Assembly: GCA_963662175.1 (NCBI GenBank)
Contig: OY759218.1
Span: 13,358,480-13,422,479, forward strand
DNA: 64,000 bases
Direction of reading: 5' to 3'
DNA from: Aradus depressus
Lineage: Eukaryota > Arthropoda > Insecta > Hemiptera > Aradidae
In this document: positions 56,701 to 64,000 of the stretch, one piece after another
How the letters are laid out: each line of letters opens with the position of its first letter
How positions within the stretch are numbered: the stretch's first letter is position 1
Position numbers and translations under genes: made by a program
The notes under the pieces: generated by a model
The model's input: the letters and a program-made list of their open reading frames with translations, nothing else
Database searches by the model: none
What the model was told of the DNA's origin: nothing

Positions 56701-59700
56701 AAGGAGGGGGTTTTAGTGGGTATGGAGAAACGACTCGAGCCCCACACTATCCAGGGCTATCTTCCCTGGATGTGCGTGACTGGCATTTCCCCCTCCAGTG
56801 CAAAAAAAAAAAAAGGCTCATCATTTGGCCTTAAGTACCAAATTACAATTTAAAAAAAAAATATGAAAAAAGGTACTTACAAACTGTTTTTTCTTATCAG
56901 TAACTAATTTAGTTATTTCATTTTTACCAGCAGCCAATTCTTCTTCGTTGTAGGTAAAATCACGAACAACAAAACTGTAATGTTATTTTTAATTATTCCA
57001 TAAAAAGAAATCATTTGTGCTTAAAAATTGTTGATAACAATTGATATAAATTACCCTTTATCTCGTGCATGATATTTAAATTCATCCGTAACTTTCTTGA
57101 ATAACGTAACTGTATATAGACCAAAATCTTGATCTTGAAATACAAGCTGGCTCGATCTTGGGACGATCATGTGCGCGAGTTTTTCATAATTGTCATTCCA
57201 ATCATTGAATTTATTTCTAGAAAATAAAAACAAATAGTAGGTTAGCGGAGGAAATTGGTTGATTCTGGTGCAGGAGTCAAAGGGCAAGATAGTGACGCCC
57301 ATGTAAGAAGTTTCAAGGGGCACTCAGCTAACCTTGGGCGGCGGCCAACTTGAGCCAGAATTTTCTTCTACCATCTGGACTTGAGAAATTCGGTTCAATA
57401 GTTGTTAATTAGTATTATATATTGCTTACTTGGGTACGACAACCAGTAGTGTAGTTAAATATTCTGAATCCAAAATAAAGTGCTCCTTTTTGACCAAATC
57501 TGCAAGGTTCCGAGTAAGAAGACTGCCGCTGTAACAAACAATTGTATTGAATAAAAATTTGACAAGTAAAACATTTGAAATATAATTGGCCCATTTTGAG
57601 TTGGCTCATGAAAGTGCGCTACCTTTCGCGCTATCCTAAAGTAACTCCCATCCATGTCCCTTCTCTCTGCTTACCATTGTTGTCAACAGTAGAAACATAT
57701 GATATTATTTATGTTGGAATAATGTTTTTAATTCCCCAGCGAATTTTTGGTCTTGTATATAATAATGAAGTTGAAATTGAAAACTTTCCCTACACTTCAT
57801 ATAGTAAGTAAAACAATATTGTTTTTCTTTTTTTTAATTTTCTTGTTTAAAGAAAAATAATTTAGTTTGGCACATCTTAGAGTACTTTGGATACACGACT
57901 CACATGGAAACTACACATTAACAGAAAACTACAGCTAACATATTCACGACTTAACACACTCTCATAAACAGAAGCACGCCACTTAAACATACATGTACTG
58001 CGCCTACTGCCAGGGCGCTCTTTCGTCGCCCTGGTAGACAATACTCTACTATGGGAGTCCTAAATTTTTATTCACTTAGGGTAGGTTTCTTTAACGAGTA
58101 AATGACATCGTTCTATCCGAAGAACGGCGTGCACAAGGTTTTCACCTCTCAGATGAAAAACCTAAGGGCCTCAGAGTTATCGTGTTCACACACATATAGA
58201 CATTTTTTTTATTTTTGGAATCAGAAGGTCGGAAAACATGAAATTCCAGTAAAAAATCAACATCGGATTTCTGCCCTATGAACAACTTCTTTTATACTAC
58301 AGTAAAATATTAAATCCAGAATTGAAATGCTTCCAGGTAAAAATAATAAAATAAATTGATTGTTGACCCTTTAACAACTGAAATACACTCACCTAAAAAA
58401 TATATAAATTAAAAATAATTTTTACCTCTGTTTTTTTTCCATATTTTGAAGATTACTTTTTAAATTGTTATAAGCAGTTGATTTTGTCTTTAAATCAGAA
58501 TCGATTTGACTCACTTGTTTGCTAATTATGTCCGCGATATTTCTGAGAGATTGCTTTATAGGATATTTTGCCATATCCCACTGAAATTTTGTGATATATG
58601 TCGCTAAATCAGCTACAACAAATTGCATAAATATGAGTTATAAGTGCAGAAATAAATTGTTGGTATATAATAAGCATGAGGGGCAGTAGGATATGAGTCA
58701 GGGAAGTAATACGGCACAATGGCTTTATATACAGTGACCATCTTCCATAACGTTTGAATAAACGATTGACCCGAAATGGGATCTTCATTAGAACAAGGGG
58801 CTTGAGCCCCCATCCCATTGGAGATTTTAAAGTTAGTGTGCTTACAGCACTTCTGGTGGAAGGCTGAGTCAAGATAATGGTGTTACCCATGGTCCCGAGA
58901 AGATTGCACTTTCTCCCATCTGGAAACAGTCATCAATAGTTATGGAAGGTGTTCTCTTTATTCTGGAACAGCCTGTATATCCGGCGAGACTGGTTCATGA
59001 CTGGGGTCTGTAGACCTGATTCAGAAAGCCAAACCAATAAACCAGTCAGATGTGGCGCCGCTAAGTGGAACAAAATGATATGTTTTGGGACAAGGTACTA
59101 TTCCCTCTAAACAAATGAAGATAGAGTACTGCACTTTTTTTCAAACTTCCCAGTATTATATTTTTTTCGGGAAAACTGTAGCTAGTCACTTTTTCTGTTT
59201 TTCGTTATGTGCAGGCGTCAAAAATCATGTGTAAAACATTATTATAACCTAAACAAAAAACCTTCTGAAACTTTCATAACCTTTTCTAAATTGTTTTAAC
59301 CTTCTTAACAGTAATTTATTAAGGTTTTTGTTTTTGAAAACATTGGTGTAATATTTTTATTTATTTATTTTTATTTGAAGAGCCAACAATGCCACGATTT
59401 ATAGGGTATTAACATTATTTTGTACATCTTGGATGAGAAGCCGAACAGGACCTATTACGAGCGCATCTCGAGTGCTGTTTGAATAACAAACTAATGGGCA
59501 TGAAAGTTGGAGTATTGTCCAACATACACACACATGTGTTACCTAGGTCGTTCCTCTGTGTGCCAAGTACATAGGAGACCACTGAACCCTATTACTTTTC
59601 TGACTCAAGACAAATATACCGCTTGTTTCGAACGAATTTTATGGAACGCCTCAAATTATATAATGTTTATTAAAAAAAAACACTTACAGTTATTTGCCAT

Positions 59701-61948
59701 CAAATTTTCTTGTAGTTTGTCTTTCTGATCTTCAAGCACGTCACCTAAATACTGAGCCACTTTGTGAGTAACTTGATCCACGAAGTTATCTAGCTTTCCC
59801 AAATCATCAGAAAGACCTACTAGCTGATCCAATGTGCCTACCTAAAATATATTCAATTGAACAAAAATAATTAATTATTTTTTAGGTTGTGCAAGGAGAT
59901 TCTTAATTCATATATAATAAATTATTACAGCATCACTTCTCCCATTTATCTTTTGCCTTCTTGAAAAATAACAATAAAATGTTTCGTGAAGCACTCGCAT
60001 CATCAGTATCTATAATACATGTGTTCTTTAGGTTAACTATCCCTTCTGTCAATCAGAATCTTATTTTTATAGAAAATATTTATTGAGTCGACTTCTATAT
60101 TTAAACACTTACTTTAGATATGACTGGGTGTTTGAATATAGAAGTCTATAAAAAGAAGATTCTGATTGACAGAAGGAATAGTTAACATAAAGAACAGATG
60201 TATTATAGATACTGATGGAGGAAGTGCTTCCCAAAAAGTTTGTAATTGCTATGTTTTGAGAAGGCAAAAAATTAATGGGAGAAGTGATGCTGTAATAATA
60301 AATTATATATAAAAATAATTATGTAATTATTTAAGTATATTAGATAAACTAGGTTCGAAACAAATTTTCAATGTGAGCGAGCAAGAGACAAAGTCTAATT
60401 AACATTGCGTTCGTAAATAAGCATGAAAAAGTAATTAATGTAGTCACGAGAAATTTCATATGTATATTCAAAGCGACGACACTTACTAATTTTCAGCGAA
60501 ATCAGCCGAAGGAGAGGAGGGATCAGAGAGGGCTCAACTAAACTGCCGTGGTAATGTATGTATCGACACAAAATCTAGTATGATGATTCAGAATCCAATG
60601 TATGTCAAATATTGAGTTTTAGCCCAAGAAGTCGATTGGCTTTGAAGGGAGAGGGTAGCTCCTCTGCGCGAAATTAAAAACAATGAATATTATGTTTATT
60701 ATCAATGAATGGGGATATTATGATTTTGTTTCAAGTGGGGGGTTGCAATGTGGAATTACAGTAAGTCACGGTTCCACCTCCTCTTCAATCTGCTGGGAGG
60801 ATTGTGTGGCAAGTGTGGTGAAGAAAGTGAGTGGATGTGTGGATTTGGGTGTGAATGCAATTTGCTGTGGAAACGTTTGTAAAAGTCCTGAATTGTGTCG
60901 TGTACTGTGTTTATCATGAGGTCATTGTGGAGTGTTCTGTTACTTACGTATGGTGGGCATTGTGTAATGAGTCTGAGTGTTTTTGACTGGAAAACCTGGA
61001 TACGTTTCAGGTTAGATATTATAGCTGAACCGTAGATTTGTGAGCCATACATCCAGAGTGGTTTTAGTAGAAACGTGGAGCAGTTACGCTTTTGTGTTAA
61101 GGATAATTTTGAATGTCTGTGCAGAAGAGAATAAAGCATTTTAAATCGTTTGTTTAGTGTACTACATATGAGGCTTGTATGTGGGTTCCATGTCAGTCGT
61201 CTGTCCAGAGTAAGTCCCAAATATCTTACGGTGTTAGTCTGAGGGAGAGGCTTGTGGTAGAAATTTAAAAAAATATACAGCGTTAACAGAGATGAGAACG
61301 TGAAACGAGTTTGGTTTACAATTCCTATTTAAATATTTTAAGAAATATATATGCATGTATATTTTTTTAGATTTCTTTCTATTATATTCTCTTGATTTTA
61401 TTATATTATTGACAACTCAAATAATTGTAAATGTTATGTTGAAGCAGGGTAACCTAAAGGATCGCAACAACCTAATAAACTAAAAAATGACTATCGAACT
61501 TTGTGCTGACGATGGCGTAAGCCGAAACCGGTACACTTTATGTACATATCTTTGTGGAATAAGATAATATAAAAGTTAAACAAGATCTTTGTTTTTATTT
61601 ATTTTATTAGCTTTCCAGTATATCGATACAGATCGCAGAAATGTAATCTGACAGTCATGGAGATAAGTTAAAAAATGTAGATATATTTCTTGGAGGGGGG
61701 AGGGGGCTGGCTGGATTCCCGATACTGTAGTTAACACCGCTCGATTCACATGGATAGTGTAATAAAAATAAAAGTAGAAATGTGTAAAAAAAAATATAAT
61801 TAAATGATACACTTACCTTCAAATCAGGTATATGAAATTTGAAATTTTCTGACAAATTGTGTTGTTTGCTTGTTAAGTTATTCATAGTTTCCCAAGTTTG
61901 TTGACAGGTTTTATCTCCTGGGGCGGAAATAAGCCAATATTCGCTCAT
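48260..61948 (-). CDS. Vha44: V-type proton ATPase subunit C (V1 sector), 9 coding exons, complete
   Basis: Exons 61948-61817, 59841-59688, 58612-58426, 57528-57430, 57216-57055, 56974-56881, 53741-53644, 52796-52649 and 48358-48260 join in frame into 390 residues, the normal family length. Landmarks: [20 protein letters not shown] at the start, [14 protein letters not shown] (about 45-58), [18 protein letters not shown] (about 100-117), [15 protein letters not shown] (159-173), [34 protein letters not shown] (277-289), [21 protein letters not shown], and C-terminal [20 protein letters not shown]. Family role: subunit C links the peripheral stalks at the V1-Vo interface and governs reversible assembly of the vacuolar proton pump on endomembranes. 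All introns are GT-AG. Introns 6 and 8 hold retroelements; coding exons are intact. A linker rich in Q, N and S (about 345-358) precedes the last exon, the place where some insect orthologues carry alternative inserts. Confidence 0.96.
48555..48735 (-). repeat. SINE family A body in V-ATPase intron 8
   Basis: GACTCATGCCCGGGCTTCAA, CGCTCTGGTGGACATGAGCC and TGCCTACCCAGGTTTGGGTA. Confidence 0.8.
48742..48918 (+). pseudogene. hAT-family transposase C-terminal (dimerisation) remnant
   Basis: Reads [20 protein letters not shown], one stop codon, then [15 protein letters not shown] and a basic tail ending in TAA. SERSFS..RIK.Y.R followed by RL.GLAL..IH is the hAT dimerisation signature (the zf-MYM/TTF-like group). 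Only about 59 codons survive. It lies directly next to a SINE copy; no TIR could be assigned. Confidence 0.85.
49572..49607 (-). ncRNA. Hammerhead ribozyme motif, PLE family C (minus arm)
   Basis: Stem I UGG/CCA, core CUGAGGA, bulged U, stem II GGUA-GAAA-UACC (fully Watson-Crick), GAAA, palindromic AGUACU and cleavable CUC. Confidence 0.7.
50008..50325 (-). pseudogene. PLE GIY-YIG endonuclease fragment, minus arm
   Basis: Minus strand [20 protein letters not shown], then [20 protein letters not shown] and [19 protein letters not shown]. This is the C-terminal nuclease of a Penelope-type polyprotein; the RT is missing because of 5' truncation. The frame runs four codons longer than in the plus arm because one base differs at the stop. 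Confidence 0.88.
50338..50634 (+). pseudogene. PLE GIY-YIG endonuclease fragment, plus arm
   Basis: Same protein as the minus arm, ending LKYSPLL with TAA at 50632-50634. The YTG.TGR.FK.RL.EH block holds the second half of the GIY-YIG motif and its catalytic arginine. The domain is open, but there is no start codon of its own and no RT. Confidence 0.88.
51067..51102 (+). ncRNA. Hammerhead ribozyme motif, PLE family C (plus arm)
   Basis: As the minus arm, except that stem II reads UACU, giving one G-U pair. Confidence 0.7.
51265..51920. repeat. Family R repeat, near full-length copy, V-ATPase intron 8
   Basis: Starts at CTTCCCCAGCTATACGAAGT and holds successive ATAACTGCC modules at about 51420, 51560, 51700 and 51845. 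Confidence 0.8.
52105..52410. repeat. Family R fragments flanking V-ATPase exon 8
   Basis: GGTCGGTGATTCACCGATTA at one side and ACTTCCCCTGTACTTCGTAT at the other; both end-types of the family in a rearranged fragment. Confidence 0.65.
52649..52796 (-). CDS. Vha44: V-ATPase C exon 8 (residues 309-358)
   Basis: [20 protein letters not shown] then [15 protein letters not shown] and a Q/N/S-rich linker; donor GTGAGT, phase 0. Confidence 0.95.
53177..53384 (-). repeat. SINE family B, well-preserved tRNA-derived copy with 11-bp target duplication
   Basis: Minus strand has a tRNA-like head with box B GGTTCGAATCCCGT, then GAGTTTTATTTCGTAGATAG and a poly-A-rich end. CTTAATGGTAT lies at 53166-53176 and 53385-53395. 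In V-ATPase intron 7. A second, older copy is at 38262-38412. Confidence 0.88.
53644..53741 (-). CDS. Vha44: V-ATPase C exon 7 (residues 277-309)
   Basis: [20 protein letters not shown] then [12 protein letters not shown]; separated from exon 6 by a 3.1-kb intron that contains the R1-clade element. Confidence 0.96.
53930..54045 (-). repeat. SINE family A body fragment, V-ATPase intron 6
   Basis: AGTTATAGCGACTCATGACC, AGAGCGCTCTTTCGTGG and TGGGAGTCCTAAAG. Confidence 0.7.
54331..56607 (+). pseudogene. R1-clade ORF2: reverse transcriptase and C-terminal zinc finger, three frameshifts
   Basis: Starts in the linker after the endonuclease ([20 protein letters not shown]). RT blocks: [85 protein letters not shown] (motif C), [17 protein letters not shown]. 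The C-terminus has [20 protein letters not shown] (C..C...H....C zinc finger). Frame changes occur near 54607 (in a run of G), near 55070 and near 55285. The first catalytic aspartate of motif A is replaced: the text reads [14 protein letters not shown] where R1 relatives have LDI. So the copy is dead even apart from truncation. The assignment to R1 rather than LOA/I rests on the overall motif string. Confidence 0.9.
54331..56813 (+). mobile_element. R1-clade non-LTR retrotransposon, 5'-truncated, in V-ATPase intron 6
   Basis: Bounded by AGGCTCAT at 54323-54330 and 56814-56821; ends in a run of A. It is conspicuously GC-rich against its AT-rich surroundings. It lies opposite in orientation to the host gene. 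The target is not ribosomal DNA, unlike the eponymous R1 elements. Confidence 0.92.
56881..56974 (-). CDS. Vha44: V-ATPase C exon 6 (residues 245-276)
   Basis: [20 protein letters not shown] then LVTDKKKQF; only 80 bp of intron separates it from exon 5. Confidence 0.95.
57055..57216 (-). CDS. Vha44: V-ATPase C exon 5 (residues 191-245)
   Basis: [20 protein letters not shown] and [18 protein letters not shown]; acceptor TTTTCTAG. Confidence 0.95.
57430..57528 (-). CDS. Vha44: V-ATPase C exon 4 (residues 158-191)
   Basis: [19 protein letters not shown] then LTTLLVVVP; donor GTAAGC. Confidence 0.95.
57945..58170 (-). repeat. SINE family A, long degenerate copy, V-ATPase intron 3
   Basis: GCCAGGGCGCTCTTTCGTCG, TGGGAGTCCTAAATTTT and AACGAGTAAATGACATCG; ends at AAAACCTAAGGGCC, the join to the tRNA-like head seen at 35041. 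Confidence 0.75.
58171..58320. repeat. Family R fragment, V-ATPase intron 3
   Basis: GAGTTATCGTGTTCACACAC, GGTCGGAAAACATGAAATTC. Confidence 0.65.
58426..58612 (-). CDS. Vha44: V-ATPase C exon 3 (residues 96-158)
   Basis: [20 protein letters not shown] and [15 protein letters not shown]; acceptor TTGTTGTAG. Confidence 0.96.
58613..59687. other. V-ATPase intron 2; no recognised element
   Basis: Moderate-GC stretch at 58690-59080 without recognisable protein motifs on either strand, then AT-rich sequence. Possibly a decayed mobile element. Confidence 0.4.
59688..59841 (-). CDS. Vha44: V-ATPase C exon 2 (residues 45-96)
   Basis: [20 protein letters not shown] then [19 protein letters not shown]; donor GTAAGT. 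Confidence 0.95.
59908..60312. mobile_element. Long inverted-repeat element, V-ATPase intron 1 (intact copy)
   Basis: Arms of about 200 bp: CATATATAATAAATTATTAC, AGCATCACTTCTCCCAT, TTAACTATCCCTTCTGTCA and GAATCTTATTTTTATAGA on the left recur inverted on the right. No ORF. The interrupted relative is at 45937-46885. Confidence 0.8.
60440..60675. repeat. Family R fragment, V-ATPase intron 1
   Basis: TTTTCAGCGAAATCAGCCG, GTATCGACACAAAATCTAGT and TTGAGTTTTAGCCCAAGAAG. Confidence 0.7.
60756..61258 (-). pseudogene. Jockey-type reverse transcriptase C-terminal fragment, open frame
   Basis: Minus strand [59 protein letters not shown] and [20 protein letters not shown], ending [16 protein letters not shown] and a stop at 60758-60756. 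This is the RT thumb and C-terminus of Jockey-type elements. The 5' truncation is near 61258. No stop or frameshift in about 165 codons, suggesting a recent insertion in V-ATPase intron 1. Confidence 0.85.
61390..61590 (+). mobile_element. Penelope-like element family A 3' end, solitary copy
   Basis: TATTGACAACTCAAATAATT, AATGTTATGTTGAAG, hammerhead at 61503, then TTGTGGAATAAGATAATATA. The only PLE 3' end here that is not clearly part of an inverted pair. Confidence 0.75.
61503..61536 (+). ncRNA. Hammerhead ribozyme motif, PLE family A (best-preserved)
   Basis: Stem I GUG/CAC, core CUGACGA, one extra U, stem II GGC-GUAA-GCC, GAAA, palindromic ACCGGU, cleavable GUA. The short palindromic stem III suggests activity as a dimer, as known for PLE hammerheads. 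The extra U after A9 departs from the textbook core. Confidence 0.75.
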
Positions 61949-61954
61949 TTTGAC
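61817..61954 (-). CDS. Vha44: V-ATPase C coding exon 1 (residues 1-44) with 6 bp of 5'UTR
   Basis: ATG at 61948-61946; an acceptor (TTTTTTTTCAG) lies just upstream at 61955, so at least one non-coding first exon exists. Donor GTAAGT. Confidence 0.95.
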
Positions 61955-64000
61955 CTGAAAAAAAAGTAAATCAATATGAATGACTTCTTTATGATTAAAT
62001 AAAATTTAACAACTGCATTTTAAAAACAAGAAAAAAAAACATTATTGATTTTACTAAGAAGGTTAAATAAAAATAAAATATAATAAAAGAAACAAATAAG
62101 TAAATAAAAATTAATATTTTAGCGTTTTCGTTAACTCCAAATTTGACCAAATGAACGAATAAATATCATGGAGATTCTGCTCATTTGGAACTATAAGTAA
62201 ATTTTCCAAATGGTTTATCTTGAATCATGGCATAGATCGGGCAGCCTGTCAGCAATCCCTCTTCCCCAGAGAACACAACTGACAACTAATCCCAGGAGAG
62301 AACTCATATTTTTCTCTTCTCACACATACCACTGTAATTGTCTTCCTAGGTATTCGAAGTTTAACGAGCACTCTTAGCTTATTTATAATATAAAACCCAT
62401 ATTGTGGCTTTATGGCCCCTAAACTGCTTACATTCCGGTAATAAATAGCTGGAGTTCTGTACCGAAGTCTTTACTGATCAGCCAGTAACGAAAACCAGTC
62501 ATTAGTCTGTTTTAATTTTCGGAGACATCTCACATATCTACCACGCAAATCGTTCCAAAGATACTCGCGATGTTGAACCACTCAGTTGAACGGCATGAAG
62601 TACTTGCCAGTGCGATATAAAACTAGATGTTCAGCAAGTAAATATATATTTCTATCATTAAGAGCACATCCAAAACTGAATAGTGTTCAGATAAGGCCAA
62701 TAAAAAAACTTCATATTTTCTAAAAAAATGACAATTGGCGATTCAGCTATTTTTTTCGCTAAGCTATAATAATACGTTGGAGTCTAGAGATAAATATTTT
62801 TAGAAAGAGGAAAACTTACGTTTCGTTTGCGAAGAACGTAAACAGAAATTACAGAATATTATTTTCCTTAAAAGATTAAATATAAATACAGTTTTACGAA
62901 TCTTAATATATTCTCATATTAAGAAACACGGGTTAGGACAACAAAAATCAGCTGATTCCAAAAGTGGGCGTGCCCTTTTAAGCAGCATGCCCGTTTTCAA
63001 AAAATATAAATACATTCTTTTTCATTTTCCAAAACATTGGACATTAAAAAAAATTGAACAGAAACATAATTAGATAATTAGAAATATTTTATATATTTAG
63101 AATTAAATCTTAATAAATAAGGCTACTTATTAAATAAGGCTTCTTATTAAATAAGGCTTTTTATTAAACCATTGATTTATATTATTTTACGAACTCACTC
63201 ATACCGGTTTTCCAAATCCGATATATCAATAGAAACAATTTTGCAAATATAATTATTTTTAATAATATAAGTTCCCAACAAATTATTTATTTATCTTTAA
63301 ATTTTCATTTATAGAATCCAAAATTGTAAATTTGATTATTCTGATTTCTGTTATGTAATTGTAGAGGTTACTCTGGTCAGGTATTTTTACTTACAAAGTC
63401 AAGATATGCTTTTCTCATAATTCCTTCAATATGATGAGGAGGGGGGGGGGGAAGGGGAAGTGAGAAGGAAAAATCATATAGCCAGTCTCTTTCTTCATTT
63501 GAATAAAATTAAGAACATCACAGAATAATGTTTTTTTTTAAGAGAAGCTTCGAAAACTGCTATATCTATATGAAACATTTCAGAATTATGCTTTTCATGG
63601 TCAAAGACAAATAAATATTTGGTTTTCACTTTGTAGCATCTACCTAAAGGAAAATTACATTAGTATTGTATGATAATCATCATTGTCGGTTTCAAAATAT
63701 AAAATTTAGATCTCCTTGGAATCATTACAACGTTATCATTACAAGATAAATGAGATAGCAGTTTATTCACGTATATTTCAAATAACATTTTTTAATTTAC
63801 AAAATGTTTTTTTTAAGATATAAGAAGTCATTGACATTGGCCAAAATAGTTAAAAATAGTTCAATACGTCAAAAATGTACAGGTAAAATTAATTTAGGCT
63901 TATTTTTTAAATTTACTTTTTTTAGACTATACCTAATATTAGTTGTGTCTTGAAGTAAGTCTTTTGAAGTTTTTTTTTTTTGGCAAAATCCAGTTCCTTT
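61955..64000. other. Upstream region of V-ATPase C; candidate 5'UTR exon near 62820, otherwise nothing seen
   Basis: Minus strand CGAAAC followed by GTAAGT at 62819-62814 could be the donor of the non-coding first exon required by the acceptor at 61955. A direct triplet of ATTAAATAAGGCTT(T/C)TT lies at about 63113-63165 and a G tract at 63441-63450. No coding exon recognised. Confidence 0.35.

Noticed and set aside
18793..56813. Endogenous retrovirus or LTR element
   Set aside because: All reverse transcriptases seen are non-LTR or Penelope-type; no LTR pair, gag, protease, integrase or envelope motif was found.

Overview
The window is a piece of an AT-rich, transposon-laden animal genome. 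It is almost certainly arthropod and most likely insect: it has intron-split orthologues of metazoan genes, an R1-clade non-LTR retrotransposon, and several other insect-typical repeat classes. Order-level placement is not possible from sequence alone.

Three host genes are recognisable from their exons. (1) The 5' coding part of the synaptic Q-SNARE SNAP-25 lies on the minus strand (coding exons at 13895-13806, 13250-13209 and 2445-2397, with a 10.8-kb intron between the last two); the remaining exons lie beyond position 1. (2) A complete 11-exon CLPTM1-like (CLPTM1L) gene lies on the plus strand, 32773-44077, predicted 510 residues. (3) A complete 9-coding-exon V-type ATPase subunit C gene lies on the minus strand, 61948-48260, predicted 390 residues. 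Genes 2 and 3 converge and are separated by about 4.2 kb. All exon junctions listed obey GT-AG and keep frame.

Nearly everything else is mobile-element debris. Non-LTR retrotransposons: a 5'-truncated Jockey-like copy with 11-bp target duplications (18793-21303), a 5'-truncated R1-clade copy with 8-bp duplications inside V-ATPase intron 6 (54331-56813), an RTE-like copy split by a hAT-like element (28985-30950), and several 3' stumps. Penelope-like elements (PLEs) are present as GIY-YIG endonuclease stumps and as 3' ends that fold as hammerhead ribozymes; most occur as head-to-head inverted pairs, the largest a 1.67-kb near-perfect palindrome. DNA-transposon derivatives include a PIF/Harbinger-type element with a MADF-domain remnant, a hAT C-terminal remnant and several MITEs. 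Two tRNA-derived SINE families are present. An unclassified dispersed repeat (called family R here), built from diverged internal modules of about 150 bp, fills much of 12-27 kb and recurs to 60 kb.

The most interesting signals are the three PLE families whose predicted hammerhead stems vary while pairing is kept, and their habitual inverted-pair arrangement. No CRISPR array, prokaryotic operon or standalone tRNA/rRNA gene was seen.
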